From the NCBI GenBank assembly GCA_029706075.1, contig JAINUG010000328.1:372001-436000 (forward strand): DNA of 64,000 nt, read 5' to 3'. Origin of the DNA: Aldrovandia affinis. Its lineage: Eukaryota; Chordata; Actinopteri; Notacanthiformes; Halosauridae. Shown one piece after another: positions 60,590-64,000 of this stretch; within the stretch, counting starts at the first letter, position 1, and every line of letters begins with the position of its first letter. A model generated the notes under the pieces. That model was not told the origin of the DNA. It worked only from the letters and a program-made list of their open reading frames with translations, and did no database searches. The translations under genes and the position numbers were made by a program.

Positions 60590-61025
60590 CAAGCACATGA
60601 TCTCAAAACACAAGCACGTGATCTACTCCAAAGCCAAGCACATGATCTCCTCCAAACACAAGTACATGATCTCCTCCAAACACAAGCATATGATCTCCAC
60701 CAAACACATGCATGTGATCTCCTCCAAACACAAGCACACAGTCTCCTCTAAAGACAAGCAGACAATCTCCTCCAAACACAAGCATGTGAGATCCTCCAAA
60801 CACTAGCATGTGATCTCCTCCAAACACAAGCATGTGATCTCCTCCAAACGCAAGCATGTGATCTTCAAACACAAGCACTTGATCTACTCCAAAGACAAGC
60901 ACTTAATCTACTCCAAAGACAAGCACTTGATCTCCTCCAAACACAAGCATGTGATCTCCTCCAAACACAAGCATGCAATCTACTCCAAAGATAAGCATAC
61001 GATCTCCTAAAAACACAAGCTTAAG
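60590..61025. repeat. Minisatellite, 24-bp unit
   Basis: About 18 copies of cacaagcatgtgatctcctc with caaa. Unit length is a multiple of three, so both strands show open repeat frames (SSKHKHMI on +, VFGGDHML on -); these are not genes. Confidence 0.95.
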
Positions 61026-61169
61026 ATCTCCTGCAAAGCCCACCTCTTCATGTCACTGTGCAGTCCAACACCTGAGCGGTGCAGCCAGTGCTTCTGAGGA
61101 GTGCACTTCATGTGCAGCTGGTGCAAACAGAGTGCAGGGGCCTGATCAACCAGAGGGAGGCACTTTTGT

Positions 61170-61325
61170 GCAATGAGACCTATGTGAGGCTCAGATCAGT
61201 CATAGCACCTCTATGAGGATCAGAGTTACAGCAGAGTCACAGCATCTCTGTGAGGCTCAGAGTCACAGCAGAGTCTCAGCACCTCTGTGAGGTTCAGAGT
61301 CACAGCACCTCTGTGATCAGTGAGT
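61170..61325. repeat. Short tandem repeat
   Basis: Three to four imperfect units with ctctgtgaggctcagagtca and cagcagagtc. Confidence 0.75.
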
Positions 61326-64000
61326 TATGACCAGCAGGTTAGTCACCTCATGAAGGAATTTTCTCTTCACAGCATGCACACACAGGGCTTGCAAATACTA
61401 ATGAGCTCATGGATTAGTTTGTTTTGCCTTTGCTTCTGCTAAGCAATTGCAAATAATTTGTCTGAGTTTACCTCCTGGGACTGTTTTTCAGTATCTAATG
61501 AAAACGACCAAAAGACATGAAAGGATATGATTATATCCATAATGAACTCTTGGGTGTGTGGCCTCCACATGATCAGTAAAAATTGTTGTTTTTTCACCAT
61601 TCATTTACAGCTGATATGTATTGCTTGCCTTATCACAATAGACATAGCTGAAGTGGCCTAATGAAATTAATTAACTTTATCATGGTCCTGGTTGCAAAGA
61701 GCTTAAGATTTAGAGACAGATCTGAGCCAAATACTGCAGTTAATAGTTACTGGGATTAGATTTGGATAATCCTAAATGCTCAGCTAAGCTTTCCCCACCC
61801 AACCCCAACTAACCCCACCCCATCCAACCCCATCCAACCCAACCTCTAAAGATAGCTCCATTCTGAAGGCTGGCGGTCGTGTCTGGTTTCACATTTAGCA
61901 TCCCACTCCACTTAATCATCAGCATAGGGAACTTACCAGACTTGTGAGGGTAATGCGATTGAAGGGTTGCCAGGCAACAACTTATTTTTTGCCATCAACA
62001 AACAGAGGGCTCTCGGCGGCACCAGACCTCCCTTTTCCTCCTTGCCTCTCTGTGGCATTACACGCGATTGTGCCTGTCATCGGGGTGGAGGTGCGGGGGT
62101 GAAACGGTGTTACTATACTGTGGGCAACAGTTTCACGCGATCATACAGTACTGAGGCACCTGTTGTCGGGTATGCTAGCTGATTGACGGTTGCTACAGAG
62201 CGATTTCCTTGTAAACCCACAGGATTGCAGAACAGATACGGCACCAATAACATAAGTAAGGAATACACTATGTCAAGCTGTGCATTCTCAGGATATATAT
62301 ACACATGCTTGGGGTGGTGACATTTTCCCACCCCAGGAGTGCATATATATCCTAAGAACTCATGGCTTGGAGTGAATTATTCCGCTTATACCACAGCTAC
62401 ATACCGTAAGTAAAATAGAGTAAAAATGATCATATTCTGGCATATTCCGCCAAAAAATATAGTTCCTCATTTACACAGGTTCAGGACGAAACGCTCATTA
62501 CTTTGAATTGGAAAAAAGGCGATATTTAAATCCAATTCAATTAAACTTGCACAGTAGCCAGCAAACTGCCAGCAAACAAAATAAAACATGTGAGATATTG
62601 GGGAAACTGTGTTGGAAGCAGACATTTATTCCAGCCATATCCTTGCTGTCAAGAACACAGAGAGGATTATAGCAAAAAGTATGTTAGCTTGAGTCAAGAT
62701 TAGCTAAAAGTAGCAATAGGACAAATAAAAAGATGTACATTAACAGAAATAATGTTAGCTAGCTAGCTAACATAAATTACCTAACTTAACAAGCTTGTAA
62801 ACTACCTGAGTACAGTGCATTATTGTAATGATACATAACGCCGTCAAGCTATCTGAGTTAGTGGGACTTGTTGTACCCTTCAAGTTGGGAGAAGTGCTAG
62901 GTGTCTACCTACCAAACTTTCCTAGCACTGGCTATGAATGCATTACATAGCTTGCTAGTCTGGTTAGTAGTAATGTTATACAAAACATCTGCCTAGCTAG
63001 CTTGCTAACTAACTTTGTTAGCCACTGCTAGCTAAAATGTTTGATATAGCGTTAAACTATTTCATCGTTTCAAGTAAGAAATATCACGCAACCCAAGTTA
63101 GTGTATAAGTATAAGTTTGCTGAAAAAGTTATAGAAGCTGGCTGCCTAACAAGATATGTTTCTGGGTAATTTCATTTTGAAAGCAATTCCTTATTCCACT
63201 AAGTTATTGAAGTTAGCAAAAAAGTCCTGTTGCTTTAGCAAACTCCTACACAGGCTTTCTGATCGATGGTCTGGGCATTCATTTCCATAACTTGACAGAA
63301 CTGCAGATGAGCTGCCATGTCCATTTGAATTTGAAATATTGATCTTACAATTGAGAAGAAGTTCCGGCAGTGAAGTAATGTTGATCCTTGTTTATGCAGC
63401 GTGTGTGTTAAATTAATATAGAACTTGTTTTAGAAGTGAGAAGAATTTACAGTATATTTACATTATATATACGGACAGCTGTCAGCCAATCGGAATCATC
63501 TATTCATCCAAGCCATGGTATAAATATACATATTTTTAAAACAAGACTGGTAGAACATTTTTCTCAGGGTAAATTGGCCATATACAGACAACTCATGGAA
63601 TCTCCCTTCATAAATAAACTTTTCAGGACTCAAATTTCACAAAACCTGCACACTACAGTTAAAATGAGCAAATTTTCCTTAGATTTCCCAAATAGTTCGA
63701 TTAAGCCGGAGCCTGATCTGGTGTTAGTAGCTACAGAAGTGATGAATGAGGGAGAACAAATGCAAAATGTCATGCCTTAAATTCCTCTTAGATCTCTCTG
63801 AGGTACACACGTTATGCACAGTTCAATATTTCTCATTTGAAACATCAATATGTTCATGAACAAAGAAAACTATGGGGAAAAACTCACCCCCAACATACAT
63901 TGATAAGAGTATAAATTAGAGTTCTAGATGTATAGTTAAATTACTCCTGTGTATCATACAGCACTATTCCTACTACACGGAAGTATATTGATTCCCACCC
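61326..64000. other. Unassigned intronic sequence
   Basis: (C4AAC)n-like run at 61796-61845, the hairpin at 62287, and tagctagc runs near 62758 and 62995. A 114-codon + strand frame at 63436-63780 has an unremarkable sequence and no family. Confidence 0.5.
62287..62356. repeat. Inverted repeat (hairpin), ~30-bp arms
   Basis: Left arm ctcaggatatatatacac with cttggggtgg; right arm pairs through ccaccccaggagtgcatata and tatcctaag; loop about 9 bp (tgacatttt). Downstream gaattattccgcttatacc resembles aattatcccgcttgtacccc at 7407, so it may be part of a dispersed foldback family. Confidence 0.7.

Larger units (their letters stand above)
54900..64000 (+). other. dip2c: dip2c intron 4 (5' part)
   Basis: Sequence after the exon 4 donor gtgagg. 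No exon 5 was seen. It holds a Tigger remnant, a 2.45-kb hAT element on the - strand, a 24-bp minisatellite and a perfect-looking hairpin near 62300. Confidence 0.8.

Noticed and set aside
60597..61010. Repeat protein frames (KHKHMISS / VFGGDHML)
   Set aside because: 24-bp minisatellite, a multiple of three, stays open on both strands by chance.
63436..63780. 114-codon + strand frame as a gene or dip2c exon
   Set aside because: No likeness to DIP2C exon 5 (DTSSGSEDEG expected) or any other family I recognise.

Overview
This is ray-finned fish (teleost-type) nuclear DNA and almost all of it is intron. The evidence is the mix of Tc1, hAT, piggyBac and Tigger DNA transposons, L2 and CR1 LINEs, tRNA-headed SINEs with the L2-type tail, and long (GT)n and (TA)n arrays, together with spliced exons of a vertebrate gene. 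The species cannot be told from the sequence.

The host gene is dip2c (disco-interacting protein 2 homolog C), on the + strand. Three coding exons are present: exon 2 (31561-31632), exon 3 (49063-49173) and exon 4 (54774-54899). All three are phase 1 at both ends (72, 111 and 126 nt), have canonical AG/GT borders and together encode the first part of the DMAP1-binding region. Exon 1 and the exons from 5 onward lie outside. The window is therefore part of intron 1 (at least 31.5 kb), intron 2 (17.4 kb), intron 3 (5.6 kb) and part of intron 4 (at least 9.1 kb).

Intron 1 holds an L2 3' end (1-905), (TG)n arrays, two hAT-like MITEs, a hAT remnant that keeps only a BED zinc-finger exon (5115-5982), several SINEs, a head-to-head chimera of two Tc1 families (16470-17504), a CR1-like reverse transcriptase remnant (21200-21780), and large minisatellites (18187-18815, 29990-30592). 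Intron 2 is the densest: Tc1 remnants (33997-34480, 36868-37890), a SINE inside a Tc1-like element (38573-39447), then a 5.07-kb LTR element (39457-44529) carrying a piggyBac insertion, then two Tc1 elements in one (TA)n tract (45839-47439, 47462-47981) and a hAT MITE just before exon 3. Intron 3 has (GT)n arrays, a 35-bp minisatellite and a hairpin/tandem-repeat block. Intron 4 has a Tigger remnant, a 2.45-kb hAT transposon with a broken spliced transposase, and a 24-bp minisatellite.

The most unusual object is the LTR element. It is on the - strand, has LTRs that differ by only three substitutions plus length changes, a primer-binding site matching 18 nt of the tRNA-Ala 3' end, and a polypurine tract. 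Its only protein is an intact ~653-residue coiled-coil protein. No gag, protease, reverse transcriptase or integrase is seen. It looks like a young non-autonomous retroelement that has acquired, or evolved, a private coiled-coil gene.
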